Shown one piece after another: positions 8,270 through 15,962 of a stretch of DNA of 64,000 bases. Both the position numbers and the translations under genes were made by a program. Position 1 is the stretch's first letter. Each line of letters begins with the position of its first letter. Origin of the DNA: Neolewinella maritima (GTDB lineage: Bacteria; Bacteroidota; Bacteroidia; Chitinophagales; Saprospiraceae); NCBI RefSeq assembly GCF_923081025.1, contig NZ_CAKLPZ010000001.1, forward strand, positions 372,001 to 436,000. The letters run 5' to 3'. The notes beneath the pieces are model-generated. The model saw nothing but the letters and a program-made list of their open reading frames with translations. It was not told the DNA's origin and ran no database searches.

Positions 8270-10057
8270 ATGCCTAACTTTGTCAAACTTCTCCTGGGAT
8301 CTTGCCTGGGTACCCTGCTGGCCCTCGCCGTACTCATGATCATCGGCTTTTCCGTGATCGGAGGTCTGGCTGCTTCCGGGGAAGACAAACCGGAGGTCAC
8401 CGCGAATTCGATCCTCACCTTCGATCTGCAGGGACTTCCCGAACTTACCGGTAATACGCCGGTCAGTAACCCCTTCGAGTCGTTTGAATCCTTCGGAAAA
8501 GATCAACCTCCCGGACTACATGACGTGGTCCGCGCCGTACGCCACGCCGCCGAGGACGATGACATCAAGGGCATCTACCTCAACGATGGCATCACCGGAG
8601 TGCCCTTTACCAGCCTGCGTACCCTGCGCGAGGCGATCGCTGAGTTTCGCGCCGCCGGCAAGTTCGTCGTGTCCTACTCCCCCTACTACGACCAGAGTGC
8701 CTACTACCTCGGCAGCGTGGCGGATGAAGTATACGTAGGCCCCCTCGGCGTCGTCGACTTCCGCGGACTGGGTGCCGACATCCCCTTCCTGAAGAATGCC
8801 CTCGACCAGGCGGGCATCAAGTTCGAGATCTTCTATGCTGGTGATTACAAGAGCGCTACCGAGCCCCTCCGCCGCACCGAGATCAGCCCCGAGAATCGGG
8901 AGCAGACCAAGGAATTTCTGGAAGACCTCTTCGGCGTCATGCTCACCGACCTGAGCACTTCCCGCAACGTATCCGAAAGCCGCCTCCGCCAGGCCGCCTC
9001 CAATATGACCGGCTGGCGCGATCAGGAAGCCGTCGACGCCGGGCTCATCGACGGTATCCTGCGCCGCACCGAGCTAGACCGCCTACTCCACGACAAGGTC
9101 GGCCTCGAACAAGACGAGAAGCTCAACACCATCGACATCGCTCGCTACTTCTCCGCCCGCATGGAGCGACTGAACGGTGGAGATAACCAGGTGGCTGTAC
9201 TCATCGCCGAAGGAGGTATCGTCGATGGTTCCGGCGACCTCGGCAGCATCGGCGACAAGAAGTACGTCAATGAGATCGAGAAGCTTGCCGAAGACGACAA
9301 CGTCAAGGCCGTCGTGCTGCGCGTCAACAGCGGCGGCGGCAGTGCCAGTAGCTCCGAAAACATCTGGTACGCCATCGAGAAGCTTAAGGAAACGGGTAAG
9401 CCCGTCGTCGTGAGCATGGGCGACTATGCCGCCAGCGGAGGCTACTACATCGCCGCGGCCGCCGATAGCATCTACGCCGAGCCTACCACCATCACCGGCT
9501 CCATCGGGGTGTTCCTGACCTTCCCCATCATCCGCGAACTGATGGAAGACAAGATCGGTATCTCCTTCGACACCGTCAATACCGCCGCCAACGCCAACGC
9601 CTTCAGCCCGTTCCGCGAGATGGGCGAGGATGAAAAACAACTGCTCACCCAGCGCACCCAGGGCATCTACGCCACCTTTTTGGACCGCGTAGCCGACGGT
9701 CGCAAGCTACCTATCGAGCGCGTGCGCGAGATCGCCGGTGGCCGCGTGTACTCCGGTGACCGCGCCATGGAGATCGGCCTGATCGACCACTTCGGTGGAC
9801 TGGATGCCGCCGTAGCCTCCGCCGCCCGCATGGCTGATCTCGGAGACGACTTTGCCATCGGTCACTACCCCCGCCTCAAGCCCCCGTTGGAGCGCTTCAT
9901 TGAAGAACTCATCGGAGCTGATGACGATGATAAAGTCATGAACCAACTGGTCCGGAGCCAGATCGGCACCAAGCAGTACCAACACTTCGAGTTGCTCCGC
10001 GATCTGTCTAAGGCCCAGACGCCGCAGGCGCGCCTGCCCCTGGTCGTGACTTTCTAG
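8270..10057 (+). CDS. sppA: signal peptide peptidase SppA, 67K type
   Basis: Membrane-bound serine protease that degrades cleaved signal peptides. The 595-aa length matches the two-domain 67K form. A hydrophobic anchor spans about residues 5-35. The general-base Lys is in GDYKSATEPL (about K194, N-terminal domain), and the nucleophile Ser is in DYAASGGYY (about S389, C-terminal domain), followed by the TTITGSIGVF element. Both halves show the ClpP/crotonase-like duplication. It is divergent from queA. Its stop is 9 bp from the end of the converging BamA-like gene. Confidence 0.95.
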   Translation: MPNFVKLLLGSCLGTLLALAVLMIIGFSVIGGLAASGEDKPEVTANSILTFDLQGLPELTGNTPVSNPFESFESFGKDQPPGLHDVVRAVRHAAEDDDIKGIYLNDGITGVPFTSLRTLREAIAEFRAAGKFVVSYSPYYDQSAYYLGSVADEVYVGPLGVVDFRGLGADIPFLKNALDQAGIKFEIFYAGDYKSATEPLRRTEISPENREQTKEFLEDLFGVMLTDLSTSRNVSESRLRQAASNMTGWRDQEAVDAGLIDGILRRTELDRLLHDKVGLEQDEKLNTIDIARYFSARMERLNGGDNQVAVLIAEGGIVDGSGDLGSIGDKKYVNEIEKLAEDDNVKAVVLRVNSGGGSASSSENIWYAIEKLKETGKPVVVSMGDYAASGGYYIAAAADSIYAEPTTITGSIGVFLTFPIIRELMEDKIGISFDTVNTAANANAFSPFREMGEDEKQLLTQRTQGIYATFLDRVADGRKLPIERVREIAGGRVYSGDRAMEIGLIDHFGGLDAAVASAARMADLGDDFAIGHYPRLKPPLERFIEELIGADDDDKVMNQLVRSQIGTKQYQHFELLRDLSKAQTPQARLPLVVTF

Positions 10058-10065
10058 TCACTAGG

Positions 10066-11847
10066 CTAAAACACACTCACGTACCCCAAATGCACCTTAG
10101 GTGCCCCTAAATCGAACGGCTCATCCGTACGCCGGCCCACGGCCAGACTGAGCCCGAAGATCCCGGCCCGCGTCTCGAAGTTCACCCCCGCGCCCAGACC
10201 GATGGGGTAGTCGATCGGTAGGTCCGGGCGGTTGCTGCTGCGCTGATTGAGCCGGGCGGCATCGACGAAGGTGTATAGGAAGGCACGCTCGCCCAGCAGC
10301 AGCCGAAACTCGGCCGTCAGTACCTGATAGTCCGTAGCGAAGAAGCGCTGCTCATCGAAGCCCCGCAGCAGCCGCGCGCCGCCGATGCGAAACTGTTCGT
10401 TGGCGAGCACCTCGCGGTCCGTTAGCAAGGCGCGGGCGCGCAGACCGAGGTAGAGGACCGTGCCTACGAGGGGCTCCACGTAAAAATCCAGCGCTGCCCC
10501 TACTTGGAACTGGGTACTGCGCCGCTTCAGGCTATCGGCCGCCTCGCCAGTAAAGTCGATGTTGCGCAGGCGTCGGAATCCGGCCGCACCGCTTATATCT
10601 ACGGTATAACCATTGCGGGGACTGAAGCGCCGGTCCGTACGCGTACGCCGGAGCTGCAGGCCGAAGAACGAGCGGCTCACTCCGAGGGTGTCGGGCAGTT
10701 GTCCGTTCACCAGGCGAGTACTATCCAGCCCGGGCACAATGGTACTGCGCTGCTCCCAGAAGGCCGACAGCCGGTCGTTGCCCTCGCGGATGTAGGTGCC
10801 GGCCAGGTGCCAGCTCAGGTTCAGAAAGGAGGTGTCCCGCCGGTACAGCTCCAACTCCCCTTCGAATCCGAAGGGGAGTCCGAACACGAAGGGGTAGTCC
10901 AGGGCCAGTTGCAGCTCCTGCGTCTGCGGCCGCAGCTGCTCGAAGCGGACGGCGATCCGCTCGCCCTGCCCGAAGCCGTTGTATAATTCTCCGTTCAGCT
11001 CGCCGGTAATGAGCAGCTTACCCGTGGCCTGACTATTGGGCAGCACCCCGATCACGAAATCGAACCGACTGGCGGGCCGCCGGCTCAGGGGCAGGTCGAT
11101 GTACGCCAGACTGTCGCGAAAGCTCACCGCCGGTGCACCTCGCATGGTCAGGTAGGGCAACTGCGCGATCCGCTCCTGCAGCCTGCGCACCCGCCGCTGG
11201 GAGTATACCTCGCCGGCGACCAGGCCCAGGTAGCGCTCCAGAAAGATGTTGCGCACCCGCACTTCCTCCGGCACGCTCACCTCGCCGACGCGGATTAGCG
11301 GACCGGTCCGCACGTCCACCCTGGCCGCCAGCTGGCCCGGCGCTACCCATTCAATGTCGGTCAGTGCTACCGAAGCGAAGGGGTAACCGCCTGCCGCCGC
11401 CCGTGACACCAGGCTATCGCGCACCGTCGCCCAGGCGGCCGGGCTCAGGGGGCGCCCCCCCGCAAAGCGCCGCTGTCGGTACCCACTGCGCCGGGCCCAC
11501 CGCTCGATCAGGGGATCGTCGGGTAGCGTCAGCTCCGACCAGGCGTAGGATGGGCCCCGATGCAGGTAGGCGGTGAGTGCACTGGGTCCGCTGCGTACGA
11601 CACTATCTACCGAGGCTTCCCAGTAGGCTGATTCCCGCTGGCGGTCGCGCCAGGTGGTCAGGAAACGGCGCACGGCGGCGGAGTCTGCGAAGGATTTGGG
11701 CAGGCGGTCGGTGAAGGTGAAATCGCTGCCGGAGGGAATGAGTGTCCAGTCGGCCCTAAGGGTCTTTTCTGCCACCGACTCCTGCACCTGCGCCCGTGCC
11801 CCGGGGGAGCTGAGGCAGTATAGAAATAGCAATAGCAGGCAGCGCAT
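10066..11847 (-). CDS. BamA/TamA-family outer membrane protein
   Basis: A 593-aa outer membrane protein with a signal peptide (about residues 1-19, ending ARAQ), a periplasmic region with POTRA-like beta-alpha segments (about 20-240), and a C-terminal 16-strand-type barrel region with regularly spaced aromatic strands, including LRGFDEQRF, close to the RGF/Y signature of BamA L6. It ends in a strand finishing VSVF, a typical terminal aromatic beta-signal. A true BamA is present at 15963-18518, so this is a paralogue, probably TamA-like or a patatin-less surface antigen. It lies 9 bp downstream of lnt. Confidence 0.82.
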   Translation of the reverse strand: MRCLLLLFLYCLSSPGARAQVQESVAEKTLRADWTLIPSGSDFTFTDRLPKSFADSAAVRRFLTTWRDRQRESAYWEASVDSVVRSGPSALTAYLHRGPSYAWSELTLPDDPLIERWARRSGYRQRRFAGGRPLSPAAWATVRDSLVSRAAAGGYPFASVALTDIEWVAPGQLAARVDVRTGPLIRVGEVSVPEEVRVRNIFLERYLGLVAGEVYSQRRVRRLQERIAQLPYLTMRGAPAVSFRDSLAYIDLPLSRRPASRFDFVIGVLPNSQATGKLLITGELNGELYNGFGQGERIAVRFEQLRPQTQELQLALDYPFVFGLPFGFEGELELYRRDTSFLNLSWHLAGTYIREGNDRLSAFWEQRSTIVPGLDSTRLVNGQLPDTLGVSRSFFGLQLRRTRTDRRFSPRNGYTVDISGAAGFRRLRNIDFTGEAADSLKRRSTQFQVGAALDFYVEPLVGTVLYLGLRARALLTDREVLANEQFRIGGARLLRGFDEQRFFATDYQVLTAEFRLLLGERAFLYTFVDAARLNQRSSNRPDLPIDYPIGLGAGVNFETRAGIFGLSLAVGRRTDEPFDLGAPKVHLGYVSVF

Positions 11848-11856
11848 GGGACGGGC

Positions 11857-13626
11857 TTAGTGGGGATCCAACGAACCGCTGCGTCGGCGTAGCGTGTGGG
11901 CGAGGTTGGAGAGCAACGCCATAGCGGCAAGGAGCATAGCCACGCGGGCGGGGATGTCGCCGAAGCGCACGTAGGGGGTGATGGCGTCGTTGAGTTGGAT
12001 CGTGCCGTTCAGGTAGCCGCGCTGATCATAGTGGGTGCGGCTAGCGATGTGGCCCCGCTGATCGATGAAGGCGCAGGCCCCCATATTGGCGGAGCGGACG
12101 ACGGCCCGCCGTGTCTCGATGGCCCGCAGGCTACTGAAGTAGAGGTGCTGGCGGTGGCCGGCGGTATTGTCCCACCAGCCGTCGTTGGTTAGTACAAAGG
12201 CCGCCTGCGCCCCCTCGCGCACGTAGCCCGTGAAGTACTCGCCAAACACACTTTCGTAGCAGATCACCGGCGCCACGCGGGCGCGCTCCCCGACGAAGGG
12301 CGTGCGCAGGGTCTGCGTGCCGGTACCGGCTACCGTACCCCCCAGACTATTCACCAGCGGCTCCAGAAAGAACAGCACCTTGCGGAAGGGAAAGCTTTCG
12401 GCTCCGGGCACGAATACGCCCTTGCGGTAGCTCTGGTAGTCCTGACTGCGGGTGTCCAGCTGCACGGCGGCGTTGAGGCGCTCCAGAGCTACCTGGCTGC
12501 CGTCGGACGTAGGTACGTAGCGCACCGCATCGGTCACCGGCTCGTCGGGTCCGAAACGGTAGTAGCCCTGATACCCACTGATCAGGTAGCGCAACTTATC
12601 GTCCGGCAGCACATCCAGCAGGGCGCGAAACGCCGGTGCGGTGCTGAGCCGGGATTCATCCAGTCCACCAAAGCTGGTCTCTGGAAACAGCAGGTAGTCT
12701 ACCGGTCCGTCCTGTGCCCGTAGCGCCTGCTGGCTCAGGGAAGCAAACAGCTCCAACTGCCGCTGTGGGTCGCTGGAAAATTTCTCGAAGTGGGGTTCCA
12801 GATTCGGCTGGATGGCGCTGACGGCGATGACCTCACCGGGGGGTGGGGTGTAGGTAGCGTAGCGGATCAATGAGCCGGTCTGCGGAAGCAGCACGCTGGC
12901 GATAAGGGCTAGCGGCACCCGGCGGGGGGTGGGGGAGAGGTACCACTTGAGCAGGAGGTAGTTGACCAGCAGGATCCAGGCACTGCCTCCGAGCACGCCG
13001 GTCACTTCGTACCACTGCACCAGCGAGGGATACTGGGCAAAGCCGTTACCGAGCGTAAGCCAGGGCCAGTTGAGCGACCAGTTGTAGTGGAAGTGCTCGA
13101 AGCTGAGCCAGAAGGCGACCAGGGACAGGTAGGCTACGCGCGGCGAGACCTGGCTCGTCCAGTGAAAGGCCAGCCAGGGCACGCACATCAGGCCCGTGTT
13201 GACCACCACGGCAAATAGGCCGGCCGCAAATGCCGTGTTGGTGACCCAGAAGGTGGCCAGGATATTGTAGAGCAGGAAGGTGTTGAAGCCGTGCCAGAAG
13301 ACGGTCCGGGTACTCCGCGTCTTCTGCTGGAGCAACAGCAAGGGCACCCACGCCACGAGCAGCAGGAACGGCACGGGCAGGTAGCCGGGGAAGCCTAGGC
13401 CTAGCAGTAGTCCGCTGGCGGTAGAAAGCAGGAAGCGGTGGTAGGTAGCGCGGCCGGCCTTTGCCAGACAGAGCGCCACCACGCCTCCCCAACTGAATAG
13501 GTAAAGGGCCAGGGGAAGGTGCCCCCATAATTCCTCTGCTGCACTGCGCTGGTACATCACCACGGCGACACCGGCAGCGGCAAGAAACAGACCGGCGGCG
13601 GTGAGGTAGCGGGTACGGGATCTCAT
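11857..13626 (-). CDS. lnt: apolipoprotein N-acyltransferase
   Basis: Adds the third acyl chain to the N-terminal Cys of lipoproteins in the inner membrane. The protein is 589 aa: an N-terminal block of six or so transmembrane segments (to about residue 250), then a carbon-nitrogen hydrolase domain. The catalytic triad can be placed: Glu in FPETSFGG, Lys in the segment around YRKGVFVPGAE, and Cys in APVICYESVFGEYF. It is preceded by a TACCTTCG -7 box 5 nt before the ATG. The outer-membrane gene 9 bp downstream is probably cotranscribed. Confidence 0.93.
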   Translation of the reverse strand: MRSRTRYLTAAGLFLAAAGVAVVMYQRSAAEELWGHLPLALYLFSWGGVVALCLAKAGRATYHRFLLSTASGLLLGLGFPGYLPVPFLLLVAWVPLLLLQQKTRSTRTVFWHGFNTFLLYNILATFWVTNTAFAAGLFAVVVNTGLMCVPWLAFHWTSQVSPRVAYLSLVAFWLSFEHFHYNWSLNWPWLTLGNGFAQYPSLVQWYEVTGVLGGSAWILLVNYLLLKWYLSPTPRRVPLALIASVLLPQTGSLIRYATYTPPPGEVIAVSAIQPNLEPHFEKFSSDPQRQLELFASLSQQALRAQDGPVDYLLFPETSFGGLDESRLSTAPAFRALLDVLPDDKLRYLISGYQGYYRFGPDEPVTDAVRYVPTSDGSQVALERLNAAVQLDTRSQDYQSYRKGVFVPGAESFPFRKVLFFLEPLVNSLGGTVAGTGTQTLRTPFVGERARVAPVICYESVFGEYFTGYVREGAQAAFVLTNDGWWDNTAGHRQHLYFSSLRAIETRRAVVRSANMGACAFIDQRGHIASRTHYDQRGYLNGTIQLNDAITPYVRFGDIPARVAMLLAAMALLSNLAHTLRRRSGSLDPH

Positions 13627-13631
13627 GAAGG

Positions 13632-13639
13632 CGAAGGTA
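13632..13639 (-). promoter_or_regulatory. -7 promoter element of lnt
   Basis: TACCTTCG on the minus strand (seven of eight to TAnnTTTG) ends 5 nt before the lnt ATG, the same arrangement as at queA and cysQ. Confidence 0.5.
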
Positions 13640-13693
13640 AGGGCGGGGCGTCGCGCACCGGGGGGGAGTGTAGGCGTACAGGGCCCCGACTGG

Positions 13694-14422
13694 CTACTTG
13701 GCCATGACGGTGCGCAGGATATCCAGTGAATTGATCTCGCGCATGCCCTCGATGTGGTAGCGGTAGTAGCGCAGTAGATCGGTGAGCAGACCCGAGCGTT
13801 CCTCCCTACTGAGCCGAATATCGGCGAGCGCTTGCCGGTCGGCGTGTAGCAGCCGGTACATGAGTCCGGCGCGGTGCGGATCGAGGTACTCGGTATGACC
13901 GGGAAAGCCGCCGATGAACTGTCCCTCCCGCAGATCGAAGAGAGGCGTGGCCGGCGAGTGATCGCCCGAGGGCAGAAAGCCGAGGTGAGCCGTCAGTTCC
14001 AGCAGGAAGTGGAGATGGATGTTGTTGATCGGTCCGGCGGTGCTGTCCAGAAAGGCGAAGGACTCATAAAGAAAGTGAAACAACGAGGGGTTCTCTTCGG
14101 ATTCCCGGATACTATTGCGCGCCACCTCGAGCATGAACAGGCCGATGGTGCCGCGCTCCACCTCGAAGGGAATACGGGTGTAGATGAAGGCGGGCTGCAC
14201 CTCCTTGATACGGGTGAGGTCCTTGCCGGGCCGCTCGTAGGCGATCAGGTCCACTAGGTTCATCAGCTGCAGCTTGCTGGCCGGCGTGCTGCTGCGGGCC
14301 TTACGCACTCCGCTGACGATGTACTTGCGGATACCGCGCTCTTCGGTGTAGGCTTCCATGATGAGGGAGGAGTCGCCGTACTTGGTGGACCGAAAGATGA
14401 TGGCGCGGGTTTTTAGTAGCAT
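13694..14422 (-). CDS. recO: DNA repair protein RecO
   Basis: A 242-aa RecO, the RecFOR mediator that helps load RecA on SSB-coated DNA. The N-terminal OB-fold starts MLLKTRAIIFRSTKYGDSSLI, which is diagnostic, and is followed by the helical C-terminal domain with DLREGQFIGG. Length is typical (about 240 aa). No zinc-binding Cys cluster is present, as is common in this phylum. The start is immediately next to a mini-hairpin repeat array that occupies the divergent gap to hpd. Confidence 0.93.
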   Translation of the reverse strand: MLLKTRAIIFRSTKYGDSSLIMEAYTEERGIRKYIVSGVRKARSSTPASKLQLMNLVDLIAYERPGKDLTRIKEVQPAFIYTRIPFEVERGTIGLFMLEVARNSIRESEENPSLFHFLYESFAFLDSTAGPINNIHLHFLLELTAHLGFLPSGDHSPATPLFDLREGQFIGGFPGHTEYLDPHRAGLMYRLLHADRQALADIRLSREERSGLLTDLLRYYRYHIEGMREINSLDILRTVMAK

Positions 14423-14423
14423 G

Positions 14424-14567
14424 GTTCGCTTCGCTCATTAGGCCGCTGCGCGGGTGGATCGCCTTCGGCTGGGTAGATCGCCTGTCGGCTCGTTAGATCG
14501 CCTTCGGCTTGTTAGACCCCTTCGGGGGTAGACCGCTGCGCGGGGTAGACTCGCCTTCGGCTCGGTG
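14424..14567. repeat. array of mini-hairpin repeats between recO and hpd
   Basis: About eight degenerate units of 16-20 bp follow each other. Most have a tiny inverted repeat closed by TTC, TGC or TGTC and are separated by a GGTAGA/GTTAGA linker. Stems differ between units but stay complementary: CCGC-GCGG, GCC-GGC, CCCC-GGGG. The same family recurs downstream of hpd at 15816-15957. No coding potential. The pattern is direct; any role is unknown. Confidence 0.8.
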
Positions 14568-14643
14568 GGGTGCTTTGTGGGTATATGGGGCTGGTGAGGA
14601 AACCGCTGGGGGGGTGAGGGGTTGAATGTATGGCTTTTGGACC

Positions 14644-14651
14644 TATCTTTG
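14644..14651 (+). promoter_or_regulatory. -7 promoter element of hpd
   Basis: TATCTTTG matches TAnnTTTG exactly and lies 36 nt before the hpd ATG, giving a leader of roughly 30 nt that is AT-rich (AATAATAAACAATC before the ATG). Confidence 0.65.
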
Positions 14652-14687
14652 TGGTTCTTATAGTTGTCAGAACAATAATAAACAATC

Positions 14688-15815
14688 ATGACCCGTACCG
14701 CTCCCGCACCTACTGCTGTTGAAAATACCGATGCGTTTCCCATTAACGGGACCGACTACATGGAAATGTTGGTTGGTAATGCACGACAGTCCGCCCTGTT
14801 TTACCAGACGGCTATGGGCTTTCAGCCACTGGCGTATGCGGGCCTTTCTACGGGACTGCGGGATCGGGAGTCGTACGTGCTGGTGCAGGATAAGATCCGG
14901 CTGGTACTGACCAGTCCACTGGTACCCGGTACGGATATCGGTAAGCTCATCGACCAGCACGGCGATACGGTGCGCACCGTGGCCCTGTGGGTCGACGATG
15001 CTACGGCCGCTTACGAGACCGCCGTGGCACGGGGAGCTACTGCTCACTTCGCACCCATGACGGAATCGGACGAGCAGGGTACCACCATCCGCTCGGCCGT
15101 GAAGAGCTACGGGGACGTTGTACACGTCTTCGTCGAGCGCAGTAACTATGACGGGGTATTCCTGCCCGGATTCGTAGCCTGGGAGCCGAGCTACCGCACC
15201 GAGCCCGTCGGCCTCAAGTTCATCGATCACATGGTGGCCAATGTAGCGGAGGGACAAATGAACCGCTGGGTACAGTGGTACGCTGACGTGCTGGGCTTCC
15301 GGCAGTTAGTCAGCTTCGACGATAAGGACATCAGTACCAAATTCACCGCCCTGATGAGTAAGGTGATGTCGAACGGCAACGGCCGCATCAAGTTTCCCAT
15401 CAACGAGCCGGCCCCCGGCCTGAAAAAATCCCAGATCGAGGAGTACCTCGAGTTTCACGGCGGACCCGGCATTCAGCATATCGCCGTAGCTACGGACGAT
15501 ATCGTCCAGACGGTCACCGCCCTGCGCGCCCGCGGCATCGAGTTCCTCCGCGTACCCGTCACCTACTACGATGATCTCCTGGACCGCGTCGGCCAGATCG
15601 ACGAAGCCATCGAGCCCCTGCGCGAACTCGGCATCCTGGTCGATCGCGACGACGAGGGCTACCTCCTCCAGATTTTTACCCGCCCCATCGGCAGCCGGCC
15701 TACGGTCTTCTACGAGATCATCCAGCGCAAGGGGGCTACCAGCTTCGGCAAGGGCAACTTCAAGGCACTGTTCGAGGCCATCGAGCGGGAGCAGGCGTTG
15801 CGGGGAACGTTGTAG
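14688..15815 (+). CDS. hpd: 4-hydroxyphenylpyruvate dioxygenase
   Basis: Fe(II) enzyme converting 4-hydroxyphenylpyruvate to homogentisate in aerobic tyrosine catabolism. The 375-aa protein has two glyoxalase-like halves. The C-terminal half carries the metal ligands: His in LKFIDHMVANV, His in GIQHIAVATDDI, and Glu in FYEIIQRKG, with the conserved GNFKALFEAIEREQ at the end. No homogentisate dioxygenase is in the window, so the gene stands alone between two repeat arrays. Its stop is immediately followed by a 7-bp-stem hairpin at 15816-15832. Confidence 0.96.
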   Translation: MTRTAPAPTAVENTDAFPINGTDYMEMLVGNARQSALFYQTAMGFQPLAYAGLSTGLRDRESYVLVQDKIRLVLTSPLVPGTDIGKLIDQHGDTVRTVALWVDDATAAYETAVARGATAHFAPMTESDEQGTTIRSAVKSYGDVVHVFVERSNYDGVFLPGFVAWEPSYRTEPVGLKFIDHMVANVAEGQMNRWVQWYADVLGFRQLVSFDDKDISTKFTALMSKVMSNGNGRIKFPINEPAPGLKKSQIEEYLEFHGGPGIQHIAVATDDIVQTVTALRARGIEFLRVPVTYYDDLLDRVGQIDEAIEPLRELGILVDRDDEGYLLQIFTRPIGSRPTVFYEIIQRKGATSFGKGNFKALFEAIEREQALRGTL

Positions 15816-15957
15816 CAAACCCTTCGGGTTTGAGACCGCTATCGCGGGTAGACCGCCTATCGGCTCGGTAGACCGCTTCGCGGAGTAGACGGTCTACCCG
15901 CGAAGCGGTCTACTCCACGAAGTGGTCTACCCCCCAAAGGGGTCTAACCCGCCAAAG
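15816..15957. repeat. mini-hairpin array with 46-bp palindrome between hpd and bamA
   Basis: This begins with a perfect 7-bp hairpin, CAAACCC-TTC-GGGTTTG, right after the hpd stop. Units of the TAGACCGC-TTCG-CGG type follow, and from about 15891 the same units run in inverted orientation. The switch makes a 16-bp perfect inverted repeat, 15868-15883 against 15898-15913, with a palindromic centre. Lying between convergent genes, it probably acts as a bidirectional terminator, but no T tract is present and the multi-unit structure goes beyond a normal terminator. Confidence 0.8.
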
Positions 15958-15962
15958 GCACC

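Noticed and set aside
14424-14567. Reading the hairpin array as a CRISPR array
   Set aside because: Units are 16-20 bp, degenerate and contiguous, with no constant repeats or unique spacers of 25-40 bp, and no cas gene is present.
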